From: Sphingomonas sp. HMP9
Lineage (GTDB): Bacteria > Pseudomonadota > Alphaproteobacteria > Sphingomonadales > Sphingomonadaceae
Length of the DNA: 64,000 nt
Direction: 5' to 3'
Assembly (NCBI RefSeq): GCF_013374115.1
Contig: NZ_AP022673.1
Coordinates: 710,501 to 774,500 of the forward strand
Shown here: positions 8,974-18,114 of the stretch, piece after piece
Layout: each line of letters opens with the position of its first letter
Position numbering within the stretch: position 1 is the first letter of the stretch
Translations under genes and position numbers: made by a program
Notes under the pieces: model-generated
What the model was told of the DNA's origin: nothing
What the model saw: the letters and a program-made list of their open reading frames with translations, nothing else
Database searches by the model: none

Positions 8974-9963
8974 TCAGTCGGACGCCGACCCGGTTTCGGC
9001 ATTGAAACGCTGGTTCGCGAAATCGATCGGCGAGGGACGTGTCTCGTCAGGAGCGATCGCGCTTTCCCGCCACGCACGGCACAGCATGTCGCGGAGCATC
9101 GCTGCACCGGCCGCTGTCTGTGCATAGACGAGCGCGCGCACGTCCTTGTCCGCGAAGTTGGAAAAACCGTCGCGCTGCTCCAGGCTGTAGACACGTTCCA
9201 TCTTGTCGCCGGCGCCGTCGAGAAAGGCGAGTACCGCGTCGAACATGTCGCCGTCGCGGTGGCCTGGCGCGCCGATCCGCGGCGTAATGTCGGACGCGGT
9301 CAGTTTCATCCCGTCGACGAAGCGGCTTTCGAACCGGCCGTGGATCGACCGGTCGATCGTGTAGCCCTTGGGATTGGCCCCGCGCCAACCGTCGCTGTTG
9401 ACCGAGTCATGCAGAGGCTGCGCGCCGTCGCCGATGTAATGACCCAGGCGGATGACATCGAAGGCGCAGTGTTGCTCGGCGAATGCGGCATCCCTGCCAG
9501 TCGCCTGGGCCGCGCGAACGTCGCGCATGCAGACGACGATACGGTCATAGGCTTCGATCGCTGCATACGGGAGGGTCCCAGTCCAGCGGACGTTCGTGCG
9601 CGAAGCGGTGACGGGATCGGAGCGCTTGATTTTCTCATGCTGTTTAAACACCGCAATGACGAATTCGTAGCGTGATCGAGGGATCGGTTTCAGGAACGTG
9701 AACTGCTCGCGGAACCAGCCGTGGTTCGGATCCTCCTCGATCTTCGAGAAGTTTTCGGACGACCCACGCCACGCGTCCGGCAGCGACGCCGACCCGGCGA
9801 TATAGTCCACATGGCGGCGCAGGAAGACCGGGCCATCGTCGGGGATCGCCTCGATCGCCGCGCGGTCGATCACGGCATGCGCGGTGCCGCCCCAGGCCTG
9901 CGCCGACGTGGGTATCCAGGTCACGGCGAGAACGGCAATCGTGGCTAGCAGGGCAGGGCGCAT
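8974..9963 (-). CDS. S1/P1-type zinc-dependent nuclease, exported
   Basis: Predicted periplasmic or secreted phosphodiesterase of the S1/P1 nuclease/phospholipase C fold, which cleaves single-stranded nucleic acids or phosphodiesters with three zinc ions. ATG 9963 has a GGAG 8 bp upstream. The first 23 residues are a signal peptide ending SAQA, so the mature protein would begin with Trp-Gly. In this family the N-terminal Trp itself binds zinc, a strong check on both the start and the family. Further ligands are seen in WGGTAH, RRHVDYIAGSASLPD and LGHYIGDGAQPLHDS. It follows the YdcF-like gene by 18 bp and is probably co-transcribed with it and the TBDR. Confidence 0.85.
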   Translation of the reverse strand: MRPALLATIAVLAVTWIPTSAQAWGGTAHAVIDRAAIEAIPDDGPVFLRRHVDYIAGSASLPDAWRGSSENFSKIEEDPNHGWFREQFTFLKPIPRSRYEFVIAVFKQHEKIKRSDPVTASRTNVRWTGTLPYAAIEAYDRIVVCMRDVRAAQATGRDAAFAEQHCAFDVIRLGHYIGDGAQPLHDSVNSDGWRGANPKGYTIDRSIHGRFESRFVDGMKLTASDITPRIGAPGHRDGDMFDAVLAFLDGAGDKMERVYSLEQRDGFSNFADKDVRALVYAQTAAGAAMLRDMLCRAWRESAIAPDETRPSPIDFANQRFNAETGSASD

Positions 9964-9981
9964 GACGGGCTCCAAACGGAC

Positions 9982-11163
9982 TCAGGGATCGAGCGGATCG
10001 CGCGGGTCGATGCGCAAGGATAGCGGCGAAGGCCGGAACTCGACTTCCGTCGGAGACAAGCGCCGACCGACCTGCCCGGGGACATAGCCTAGTTCGGCCA
10101 GGTTGCGTTGCGTGAACACGTCGCTGGTGATCGTCGCGCTCTGTCCCGGGTTGCAGACGATCAGCGCGTCCTTGTCGAGCGGCGCGCCAAGGGCGACGAG
10201 CAGGCGTGTGGCATTGCGCAGGTTGGTTGTCGTGTGCCGGGCATAGGGCTCGACGACGATCGCGTCTGCCGGCACGCCGTAGCGGTCGATCAGCGCGGCG
10301 CGCATCTGCTCCGCCTCGGTAAAGCGGGTGGCGCGAGGATGCGCGCGTCCGCCGGTCACGATGATCACCGCTATGTCGCCGCGCGCGAAGCGGTCCGCGG
10401 CAAGGCGCACATGGTATTTGCCGAAGGGACTGAGCGCGGTGTCGGGCGTCTCGGGTCCGACGCCGGTTACGATCATCGCGCTGTAGCGCCACCGCGTCCA
10501 GTCGAGCGACCGCGCGCGCTTCGTCGCGGCGGCGTTAAGCCCGCCGGTTAGCGGATCGAAGCCGATCGCATCGGTTCGGTCGCTGACGTCGAGCAAGGCC
10601 AGTGCATAGTCGATGCTGGGGTCGAGCACCTGGACGGACCGCGCGCGCGGCGTGCGGGACAGCCAGTCGGCAGCCTGCAATCGGGCGCGCGCTTCCGCCG
10701 GATCGATCGGGCCGGTGCCATCGATCTGCGGGTACCGCGGCACCTGACCAAGACCGAAGGTACGGAGAACGACGTTGATCCCCTCGATCTCGCGCTTGGC
10801 CTGCGCCGCAGCGCCGTCGTCGGCGGACGACAGACCCTTTGGCACGGCCTCGGCAAGAATAGCGGATTCGGTCGACGTCCAGACCAGCGCCTGCGCAGTG
10901 CAGGTGAGGTCGTCGGTACAGGCGGTCAGCCGTGCGGCACGCGCTGCCAGCATGGCCGCGACGGCTGGCTTCGCTCTCAACAGGTCGAGCGCCGCCGGGT
11001 CGGCGCCGACCGCGTCGAACAGCGGGAACAGCCGATGCGACAAGGTCCCCATGACGCGGTCGCCGACCGGCTTGGCCACCCCTTGCGCAACGACCGGCCG
11101 GGCGCTGGCCGGAACGCTCGCAAGGCCGACGGTCACCGCGGCAAACGCCCAGCCGTATCTCAC
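9982..11163 (-). CDS. YdcF/ElyC/SanA-like DUF218 envelope protein
   Basis: A 393-residue protein starting at a GTG whose last bases form the stop of the upstream TBDR gene (GTGA overlap), so translation is coupled. The N terminus (YGWAFAAVTVGLASVPASA) is a signal peptide. The C-terminal half is a DUF218 domain: SAMIVTGVG, later IAVIIVTGGRAHPRATRFTE, then GVPADAIVVEPYARHTTTN and a final NPGQSATIT segment. DUF218 proteins are envelope-associated and of uncertain enzymology. The N-terminal half, about 170 residues with a Cys pair, is extra compared with short YdcF. Clustering with a nuclease and a TBDR suggests a shared nutrient role, which is inference. Confidence 0.8.
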   Translation of the reverse strand: MRYGWAFAAVTVGLASVPASARPVVAQGVAKPVGDRVMGTLSHRLFPLFDAVGADPAALDLLRAKPAVAAMLAARAARLTACTDDLTCTAQALVWTSTESAILAEAVPKGLSSADDGAAAQAKREIEGINVVLRTFGLGQVPRYPQIDGTGPIDPAEARARLQAADWLSRTPRARSVQVLDPSIDYALALLDVSDRTDAIGFDPLTGGLNAAATKRARSLDWTRWRYSAMIVTGVGPETPDTALSPFGKYHVRLAADRFARGDIAVIIVTGGRAHPRATRFTEAEQMRAALIDRYGVPADAIVVEPYARHTTTNLRNATRLLVALGAPLDKDALIVCNPGQSATITSDVFTQRNLAELGYVPGQVGRRLSPTEVEFRPSPLSLRIDPRDPLDP

Positions 11164-13685
11164 CAGGACTTGCCCACCACCAGGCGGACGTTGCGACCGA
11201 AGATCGGACGGCCGTAGATCGCCTCGGAACTGCCCTGGCCGCTCAACTGGTCGGTCCGCGTGTTGCCTTCGGTCAGGCCGTGCGCATTGAACAGATTGTC
11301 GCCGACGACCTGCACCTGCCACGTGCCATGCCGCACCGTCACGCCAGCGCCGGTCGTGCCATAGGCAGGCAGCGCGGTGTTGTTGTAAAGGTCGACGAAG
11401 CGCTTCCCCATATAGGTATAGCGACCATAGATCGAGACGGCGTTGCCGGCGAGATCGAAGTCGAAGCTCGGGCGGATGTTGCCGTAGATCTTGGGCTGGC
11501 GAACGATCTGCTTGCCCTCGGCCTGGACCGGATCGGCGCCGGTCGAACTCTGGAAGTTCTTGTACTTGGGATCGCTGATCGTCAGCGCACCGTTCAGCGA
11601 GAACCAGGCGGTCAGTGCCAGCGATCCGTCGAACTCGATCCCCTTGACCTGCGCTTCGCCGATGAAGGGGATGTTGACGTCGTTGCGCCCGGTGATCGGG
11701 TCGAACGCCAGGAACGAGGCATTGAGCGGGTCGAAATTGGTGTAGAATCCGGTGACGTACAGGTACGAACGACCCGCGGCCAGCTTCAGCCCGGCCTCAT
11801 ACTGGTCGGCGATCGTGGTGAGGATCGTCGGTTTGATGCTCATTACGGTCTGCACGCTCGGCGGCGTCTCCAGATGCGAGGCGCGCCCGTAGATGCCGAT
11901 ATGCCGGTTGAAGTCGTAATTGGCGCCCGCGGTCCAGTTGGTGACGTGCGGCTTGCCCGTCTGGTTGATGATATCGCCGGTAAAGGCTTGCGTGGTGTCG
12001 TCGGCCAGCGTCGCGGCGTTACCGAGATTCGCCTGCCCGGTCAGTGCGGCATAGCCTTTGTAGCTATAGCGTTCGTGGCGGATGCCGGCGTCGAACCGTA
12101 GGCCTGGAAGAACTTCCCACGTATCATTTGCGAACAGCGCGATCATCTTCGCATCGGAATTGCCCCGGGACAGCGTCGCGGCATAGTTGAGCACGCCATT
12201 GTCCGTGACGGATCCGATCCGCGTTCCAGCGGCATTATAGGCGATCAGGTCGAGCGTCCGCGGCTTGCCCGCCACCTCGATCAGGTAGTTCTGATAGATC
12301 GTCTGGCTGTCCTCGCCGTACAGGCTGCCGTACACGCCGAGCTTGAGATCATGGCTGCCGAAGCCCGTCTCGAACTTCTTGGCGACCGAAAGGTTGACCT
12401 GGTTCGAATAGAATTTCGAATGGATGTCGCGGTACTGGCCCTGCACGACCAGGCCCGACGCGGCATAGGGATCGTAGACCGTGTTGGTGCCAGCGAGCAC
12501 ATAGCCGAACGATGCAACCGGGCCGAATGCCGCGTTAGCCCGGGTCCGATAGTCGTTGGGAGCACCAAGCGTCGGAAAGGCGTTCGCGTCGACAGGGTTG
12601 GTGGTCGAGTAGAACGCGTTGAAATCGAGCTTGCCCATCGTGAAGCCGGCCTTGGCGGAGACCAGCCAGCCGTCGAACTCGCCGTCATATTGCGTGCCGA
12701 TGTTGATCATTCGCATGTGACGACCGTCGGCGAGGTCGCTTGCCTGGTTCTGGACGACGCCTGCACCGTCGCGGTAGCGCAGGTCGACGTTGCGCAACGC
12801 CGGCGAGTTCATCGTGCCGGAGAAATAATCGATGTAGCGATCGAGCGAGACGGCGGGATTGCGCGGATCCGCGGTCGGGATCGGCAAATAGAACACGTTG
12901 TGATCGTTGACGTAATTGACGCTGAGCCGAAGCGAGCCATTGTCCAGATTATGCTTGATATTGGCGCGGAACTGCCCGCCCTTGTCGTTGGGAAAGCCGT
13001 TGTCGCGGTAGCCGTCATGATAGCGCACGAAGCCGCCGACCGCATAGTAGGTCTTGCCGCCGAGGGGGCCGGACTGGACGATATCGGCGCGGTAAAGACC
13101 GGTGTCGCCGATCGTCACCTGCGCCTTGCCGCGTACGTCGTCCCGCCCCGTCACCTCGATCGCGTTGACGATCGCGCCCGAATAGCTGGCATAGACCGGC
13201 GCCGGACCGCCGCGGACGACCTCGACTCGCTCGGTCATCAGATCGGGTTTCAGGATCGCGTCGCCGCGGAAGAACACGCCGTCATTCTCGTGGAACAGCG
13301 GCAGGCCGTCCTGCTGGAAACTGACGAAGCCACCATCGTTCGGCAGGCCACGGATACGGTAGATGTTCTGGACTTCGCCGCCGGTGATCTCGGTCTGGAA
13401 CCCCGGCAACTGACCGATCAGGTCGGCAAAGTTGACGGGCGCGATCTTCTCGATGTCCGCCTGCGAGACGACATTGATTGCGTAGGACGCGTCGAAGCGG
13501 CGTTGCGCGCGTGTCGATCCGGTGACGATGATGTCGCTTTTGGTATCCTCGGAGCCCGCCGGAGAAGCTGTGGCATCGGTCGCGGCGGTTGCGGCGGGGC
13601 TCGTCGCCTGGGCGAAGGCAGGCGTGGCGATCGCCGTGCTCAAGGCCATGAGCGCGGCACCGGTTGCGAGAATGGATTTGAGCAC
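11160..13685 (-). CDS. TonB-dependent receptor (first gene of nuclease operon)
   Basis: Outer-membrane TonB-gated transporter of about 841 residues. I place the start at GTG 13685, giving MLKSILATGAALMALSTA and a signal peptide ending PAFAQ; a TTG at 13721 would add twelve residues. Plug features include DIIVTGSTRAQRR, NFADLIGQLPGFQTE, YRIRGLPNDGGFVSFQQDG and ERVEVVRGGPAPVYASYSGAIVNAI. The barrel ends GRNVRLVVGKSW, with a Trp rather than the more usual C-terminal Phe. The downstream YdcF-like gene overlaps its stop. The substrate is unknown; the neighbouring nuclease makes nucleotides or phosphate compounds a reasonable guess. Confidence 0.93.
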   Translation of the reverse strand: MLKSILATGAALMALSTAIATPAFAQATSPAATAATDATASPAGSEDTKSDIIVTGSTRAQRRFDASYAINVVSQADIEKIAPVNFADLIGQLPGFQTEITGGEVQNIYRIRGLPNDGGFVSFQQDGLPLFHENDGVFFRGDAILKPDLMTERVEVVRGGPAPVYASYSGAIVNAIEVTGRDDVRGKAQVTIGDTGLYRADIVQSGPLGGKTYYAVGGFVRYHDGYRDNGFPNDKGGQFRANIKHNLDNGSLRLSVNYVNDHNVFYLPIPTADPRNPAVSLDRYIDYFSGTMNSPALRNVDLRYRDGAGVVQNQASDLADGRHMRMINIGTQYDGEFDGWLVSAKAGFTMGKLDFNAFYSTTNPVDANAFPTLGAPNDYRTRANAAFGPVASFGYVLAGTNTVYDPYAASGLVVQGQYRDIHSKFYSNQVNLSVAKKFETGFGSHDLKLGVYGSLYGEDSQTIYQNYLIEVAGKPRTLDLIAYNAAGTRIGSVTDNGVLNYAATLSRGNSDAKMIALFANDTWEVLPGLRFDAGIRHERYSYKGYAALTGQANLGNAATLADDTTQAFTGDIINQTGKPHVTNWTAGANYDFNRHIGIYGRASHLETPPSVQTVMSIKPTILTTIADQYEAGLKLAAGRSYLYVTGFYTNFDPLNASFLAFDPITGRNDVNIPFIGEAQVKGIEFDGSLALTAWFSLNGALTISDPKYKNFQSSTGADPVQAEGKQIVRQPKIYGNIRPSFDFDLAGNAVSIYGRYTYMGKRFVDLYNNTALPAYGTTGAGVTVRHGTWQVQVVGDNLFNAHGLTEGNTRTDQLSGQGSSEAIYGRPIFGRNVRLVVGKSW

Positions 13686-13917
13686 TGGCCCCCCCAAGGA
13701 ACGAACTTGCCGAAGCGACAATCCGGCCGCGTTGGGGGGGAAATGTTACAGCTTGAATTACACGACCAAAAAAATACCAATCTCATCGCTTTCTGGGCGG
13801 AGATCCGGTGTGGTCGCACGCCGGAATGACGCCAAGGGTGGCAAGGCATGTCTGGGTTTCACCACGACGTTGCCTTTCGAGGCAAGACTATACGTCTCAT
13901 CCCGGTAGCATAGCGTG

Positions 13918-14031
13918 TTAGTCGGTCATGTCCGGAAGAGGCGCCGCGGGATCGACCAGACCAGCATGACGGAGCTCCTGCCAGAACATCGCGGGTATGA
14001 CGTCTGTCAGCGTTGCCCGAACCTCTGCACA
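13918..14031 (-). pseudogene. C-terminal remnant of an aldo/keto reductase
   Basis: The last ~37 codons before a stop at 13918 read VRATLTDVIPAMFWQELRHAGLVDPAAPLP. This is the characteristic C terminus of sugar-type aldo/keto reductases (IPxxFWxxLxxxGLxDPxAPxP). Upstream, the frame loses family character and no start or catalytic part is present, so only the tail survives. The rest of the 13686-14101 spacer holds the presumed TBDR promoter and otherwise nothing I can identify. Confidence 0.6.
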
Positions 14032-14101
14032 GGCGTCATGATCCCGTCCGTCCCCGCAGCGTGGCGGGAAAGGGCGGGATCGCCTGAGTTTCGGTCGATA
14101 T

Positions 14102-16588
14102 CTAGCGGCGTTCCAGGAGCAACACGCTGGCGGTCGTCGCCGCCGGTACGACGAAGGCCGCCGTGTTCGCCGCTGCATCTTGGACGGCGGCAATCGGCTT
14201 GCCCTTGAACCGTGCAACGACGGTGCCGGGCTGACCGTGGACGGTCACTGCGATGGTCTTCCACCAGGGTTTGAAGCTACCCTCGGGCTTGGCGAAGTCG
14301 ATCGACAGGCCGGTCGGCGTGATCGCGCAGCGCACCGTCTGGCGGAAATAGCCGCGGCGCGTGTACGCCAGGCTGCGGCCATCGTCCTCGTAGAGCGTCC
14401 CCATGCAGTCCGCGCCGGGATAGACGTCGAGGCGCAGCGGACCGTTCGGGGTTTCGCTCGTGCTCTGGACCAGCGGCTGGCGGGGGAGGATCGTGCCCGC
14501 GCGGACGAACACGGGCAGGTGATCGAGCCGCGGCGTCTCGGTCACGCGGTCGCCCAGCGTCCGCACGGTGGGTACCGCCTGCGTCGCCGACTGGATGGGC
14601 CCGGCGGCGGCGGGTTCGGGCGTGCCGACGCGCTGGCCGGTCCAATAGTCGTACCAGCCACCCGCGGGCAGGCAGACGTCATAGGTCTGCGGCGATTCGG
14701 GCTTGGGCGGCGGCGCGATCAGCAGCGACTTGCCCAAGGTGAACGCCATCGACTGGTCGCACGACGCGGTCGCCGCCGCCGGATAGTCGTAGAAGACCGG
14801 GCGCATGATCGGATCGCCCAATCGCGCATTCTGGTCCGCCAGCGCGTAGAAATACGGCATCAGCCGATAGCGCTCCTCGATGAAGCGGCGGCGGATCGCG
14901 AGATGGTCGGGGCCGTCGACCCAGGGTTCGACGCGCGGCGTGCCGGTGGCCGAATGGTTGCGGAACACGGGCGTGAACGCGCCGATCTCGGTCCAGCGCG
15001 TGAGCAGGTCGGGGCTCGGCCCGCCCGCGAACCCGCTGACGTCGGCGGCGCTGTAGCCGAAGCCGGACAGGCCGAGGTTGATGATCTGCTGCACCGACAG
15101 CTTCAGGTGATCCCAAGTCGCGCTGTTGTCGCCGGTCCAGGTCACCGCGTAACGCTGTCCGCCGGCATAGCTGGCGCGCGTCATCACGAACGGGCGCTCG
15201 TCCGGGCGCAGCTTGAGCAGGCCGTCATAGGTCGCACGCGTGTTGAGCATGCCGTAGACATTGTGCGCCTCGCGGTGATCGGTCACGCGCGCGGCAAAAT
15301 CGTCGCTGTCGATCCGGTGGCGCGTGTCGAGCGGCATCGTCTTGGTCGGCGTCTCGAAGATCGCCGGCTCGTTCATGTCGTTCCAGAAGCCCGCGATCCC
15401 GGCGTCGAGGAACCCCTTATACTGCGTGCCCCACCAGGTCCGCGCGGCGGTCTTGGTGAAGTCGGGGAACACCGACGGGCCGGGCCAGACCGGCGCGACA
15501 TAGGGGCTGCCATCGGCGTTCTTGATGAACGCGTCGGCCTTCATGCCGCTCTGGTACGGCGCATAGCCCTGCTCGACCGCGGCGATGTGCAGGTCGGTGA
15601 TCGCGACCAGCTTGATCCCGTCCGCCTTCATCTCGGTCGCCAGCTTGGGCAGATCGGGGAAGGTCTTGGCGTCGGTCGTGAACGGGCGGTTGCGATCCTG
15701 ATAGCCGATGTCGAGCCAGATGACGTCAGTCGGCACGCGGTCGCTGCGCAGGCGCGCGGCGATCTGGCGGACCTCGTCGGCGCTGCCATAGCTGTAGCGC
15801 GACTGCTGATAGCCGAGCGCCCATTTCGGCGCGAGCGGCGCGTGGCCGGTCAGGTCGGCATAGCGGCGCGTCACCTCCGCCATCGAAGGCCCGGCGATGA
15901 AGTAATAGTCGATCGGGCCGTCGGGGCCGCCGAACGACAGCGTCTCGGCATCGCGGTGGCCGAAATCGAACCAGGTGCGATAGGTGTTGTCGAGCAGGAT
16001 GCCGTAGCTGCCGCCGGCTCCACCGCTCCCGATGAAGAACGGGATCGACTTGTAGATCGGATCGTCCGCGCTGCTGAACCCGAACGCGTCGGTGTTCCAG
16101 TCGACAAAGCCGTGCCCGCGGCGGTCGAGCCCCTGGGTCTTGTCGCCAAGTCCGTAGAAATGCTCGGTGATCGGCAGCGTTTTGGCGATCGTGAACGCCT
16201 TGCCGTCGATGCTGACGGGGGCGGCATCGGCGGAGATGATCTTGCCGTCGAGCGTCTCGAACGTGACGGCGCCGCCCGCACCGACGCGGACGCGGACGCT
16301 GGCGGTCGTGAAGCCGTCGGGGGCCGCGGTCACCTTGGTGGTCTGCTTGCGGGTCGCAGCGGTCACCGCCCAGCTCGCATCCTCGGCGAACGCGCCGTTC
16401 TTGGCGACGCGGACGCGGACGAGCCCGTCGGTCATCGCGGTGATCCGCATGGTCGTCGCGCCTGCACGAACCTCGACGCCGTCATGGCGCGGGGTGAGCG
16501 TGGGGGCCGCGAGCACGGTCGTCTGCGCCTGGACGGGGACGCTGCACAGGCCGGCGGTGGCGGCGAGCAGGAGGGCGATATGTTTCAT
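14102..16588 (-). CDS. GH31 alpha-glucosidase, periplasmic
   Basis: Hydrolyses alpha-glucosidic bonds from the non-reducing end of maltodextrins. The 828-residue protein starts at ATG 16588, overlapping the upstream halogenase stop by ATGA, and begins with a clear signal peptide (MKHIALLLAATAGLCSVPVQAQ). The GH31 signature GFWNDMNEP places the nucleophile at Asp404. Other family features are GVDVIWLD-like VPTDVIWLDIGYQ, RASYAGGQRYAVTWTGDN and the FTPVFRNHS loop. The C-terminal beta-domains are complete. It is the last gene of the starch operon and would supply glucose or short maltosides in the periplasm. Confidence 0.95.
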   Translation of the reverse strand: MKHIALLLAATAGLCSVPVQAQTTVLAAPTLTPRHDGVEVRAGATTMRITAMTDGLVRVRVAKNGAFAEDASWAVTAATRKQTTKVTAAPDGFTTASVRVRVGAGGAVTFETLDGKIISADAAPVSIDGKAFTIAKTLPITEHFYGLGDKTQGLDRRGHGFVDWNTDAFGFSSADDPIYKSIPFFIGSGGAGGSYGILLDNTYRTWFDFGHRDAETLSFGGPDGPIDYYFIAGPSMAEVTRRYADLTGHAPLAPKWALGYQQSRYSYGSADEVRQIAARLRSDRVPTDVIWLDIGYQDRNRPFTTDAKTFPDLPKLATEMKADGIKLVAITDLHIAAVEQGYAPYQSGMKADAFIKNADGSPYVAPVWPGPSVFPDFTKTAARTWWGTQYKGFLDAGIAGFWNDMNEPAIFETPTKTMPLDTRHRIDSDDFAARVTDHREAHNVYGMLNTRATYDGLLKLRPDERPFVMTRASYAGGQRYAVTWTGDNSATWDHLKLSVQQIINLGLSGFGYSAADVSGFAGGPSPDLLTRWTEIGAFTPVFRNHSATGTPRVEPWVDGPDHLAIRRRFIEERYRLMPYFYALADQNARLGDPIMRPVFYDYPAAATASCDQSMAFTLGKSLLIAPPPKPESPQTYDVCLPAGGWYDYWTGQRVGTPEPAAAGPIQSATQAVPTVRTLGDRVTETPRLDHLPVFVRAGTILPRQPLVQSTSETPNGPLRLDVYPGADCMGTLYEDDGRSLAYTRRGYFRQTVRCAITPTGLSIDFAKPEGSFKPWWKTIAVTVHGQPGTVVARFKGKPIAAVQDAAANTAAFVVPAATTASVLLLERR

Positions 16589-18114
16589 GCAATATCCTTG
16601 TGGTCCGCGGCGCGGAGACGAGAGGCGTGCGACCCGAAATTCATCGCACATCGGGTCAGGAAATCTTCGATCCGGGTCATGGCGACCGGGTCGATATCCG
16701 CACCGGGCGGGATCAGCCGCGCCGGCTCGGGAAAGGTGCCGTAGCCCGCGAACAGGCAGTGCCAGCTGATCGCGGAATAATAGCGGGCAAGCCCGGCGCG
16801 ATCGATGGCCGCGACCATGTCGGCGCCGGTGAACCAAGTGGACATCAGCATCTTCATGTCGTCGGACAGGACCTCAATGCCGCGCGCTTGTGCCCAATAG
16901 CCGGTCGGATCGTCGTGGCGCTGGTTCAGCCGGTAATGCGCGACGATGTAATCGCGGACCCCGTCATAGCGTGCGGCGATCCGCGTATTGAACGCGCTGC
17001 GCACCGCGTCCGTCGCGCCGCCTGCGTCCACCCCGTCGAGGAACGCCTCGACGGTGGCGATCACGAGATGCAGCGCGGTCGCCTCGAGCGGTTCGAGGAA
17101 GCCCTGCGCCAGCCCGACCGCGACCGCGTTGTGCGACCAGCTGTCGCGCATGCGACCGACGCGCATCTTGAGGTGGCGGGCTTCGCCAGCCTCGCCCCCG
17201 ACATGCGCACGCAGTTCGGCCTCGGCCTGCGCTTTGGTCAGGTGGCGGCTGGAATAGACATAGCCGTTGCCGATGCGACTGGTCAGCGGGATGTGCCACG
17301 CCCAGCCTGCCGACAGCGCGGTCGCCCGCGTCTGGCTGGGAATCGGCGCCCCGGGGGCGTGCGCGGTTGGCATCACCACCGCACGGTCGTTGAACAACGC
17401 GTCGGCATAGCTGACGAACGGTACGTCCAGCGCCGCGAAGATCGTACTGCGAAACCCGCTGGCGTCGACGAAGAAATCCCCGGCGATCCTCCCGCCGTCG
17501 GTATCGATCAGCGCGGCGATGCTGCCGGTCGGGGTGCGCTCGACGCTGGCAACCCGGCGCTGGAGATGGTTGACACCGAGTGCCCCGGTCGCATGCGCGG
17601 CAAGGAACGCGCCGACCTTGTACGCGTCGAAATGATAGCCGTAGCTCACCTCGAACGGGAAGCTCTCGGCGGGCTGCGGCGCGCAGTGCGCGGCGGCAAG
17701 GCGCGCGGGGAGCAGGAACCGGTCGGGATGCGCCTCGACATCGCGGCCCGTCCGGAGCGCGCGCGTATTGTAGAAGAACTGCGACGCGGTGTGGCCGTCG
17801 AGCGCGGTGGGGAAGGGGTGGAAATAGCGCTCGTGGCCCGCGCGGTCCGACCAGCCCTCAAACCCGATCCCGAGCTTGTAGGTCGCGTCGCACGCGGGCA
17901 TCCACGCGTCCTCGGCGATGCCCAGCGTGTCGAAGAAGTGCTTCAGCTGCGGCGTCGAGCCTTCGCCGACGCCGACGATGCCGATCTCCGGGCTTTCGAC
18001 CAGCGTCACCCGGATGCCGCGCGCGCTCCAGCGATGCGCGATCAGGCACGCGGTCATCCACCCGGCGGTGCCGCCGCCGAGGATGACGATGTGCTGGCCG
18101 AGCCCGTCGATCAC
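16585..18114 (-). CDS. Tryptophan-halogenase-family flavoprotein (copy 1 of 2)
   Basis: A 509-residue FADH2-dependent halogenase homologue that starts at GTG 18114, overlapping the GH13 stop (GTGA). FAD binding is shown by IVILGGGTAGWMTA (residues 9-22). Lys80 in ATYKLGIGFEGW matches the catalytic lysine position that handles hypohalous acid in characterised halogenases. The diagnostic WxWxIP motif is intact at 271-276 (WAWHIP), which separates halogenases from monooxygenases. Its real substrate is unknown: homologues beside TonB receptors in sphingomonads and Caulobacter relatives are only partly characterised. No flavin reductase gene is adjacent. Translational coupling to two carbohydrate hydrolases is the odd feature. 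Confidence 0.92.
   Translation of the reverse strand: MIDGLGQHIVILGGGTAGWMTACLIAHRWSARGIRVTLVESPEIGIVGVGEGSTPQLKHFFDTLGIAEDAWMPACDATYKLGIGFEGWSDRAGHERYFHPFPTALDGHTASQFFYNTRALRTGRDVEAHPDRFLLPARLAAAHCAPQPAESFPFEVSYGYHFDAYKVGAFLAAHATGALGVNHLQRRVASVERTPTGSIAALIDTDGGRIAGDFFVDASGFRSTIFAALDVPFVSYADALFNDRAVVMPTAHAPGAPIPSQTRATALSAGWAWHIPLTSRIGNGYVYSSRHLTKAQAEAELRAHVGGEAGEARHLKMRVGRMRDSWSHNAVAVGLAQGFLEPLEATALHLVIATVEAFLDGVDAGGATDAVRSAFNTRIAARYDGVRDYIVAHYRLNQRHDDPTGYWAQARGIEVLSDDMKMLMSTWFTGADMVAAIDRAGLARYYSAISWHCLFAGYGTFPEPARLIPPGADIDPVAMTRIEDFLTRCAMNFGSHASRLRAADHKDIA

Noticed and set aside
13735..13790. Possible Pho box upstream of the nuclease-operon TBDR (two TGTAA repeats on the minus strand)
   Set aside because: The repeats are 12 bp apart rather than 11 and match the consensus poorly, so I do not claim PhoB control even though it would suit the genes.
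14180..16744. An 854-codon open frame on the plus strand opposite the GH31 gene
   Set aside because: High-GC codon bias leaves the opposite strand open. The translation is Arg/Ala/Gly-rich with no motif, while the minus strand has a full GH31 enzyme. The same holds for long opposite-strand frames at 23461-26103, 57592-59580 and 32142-33680.
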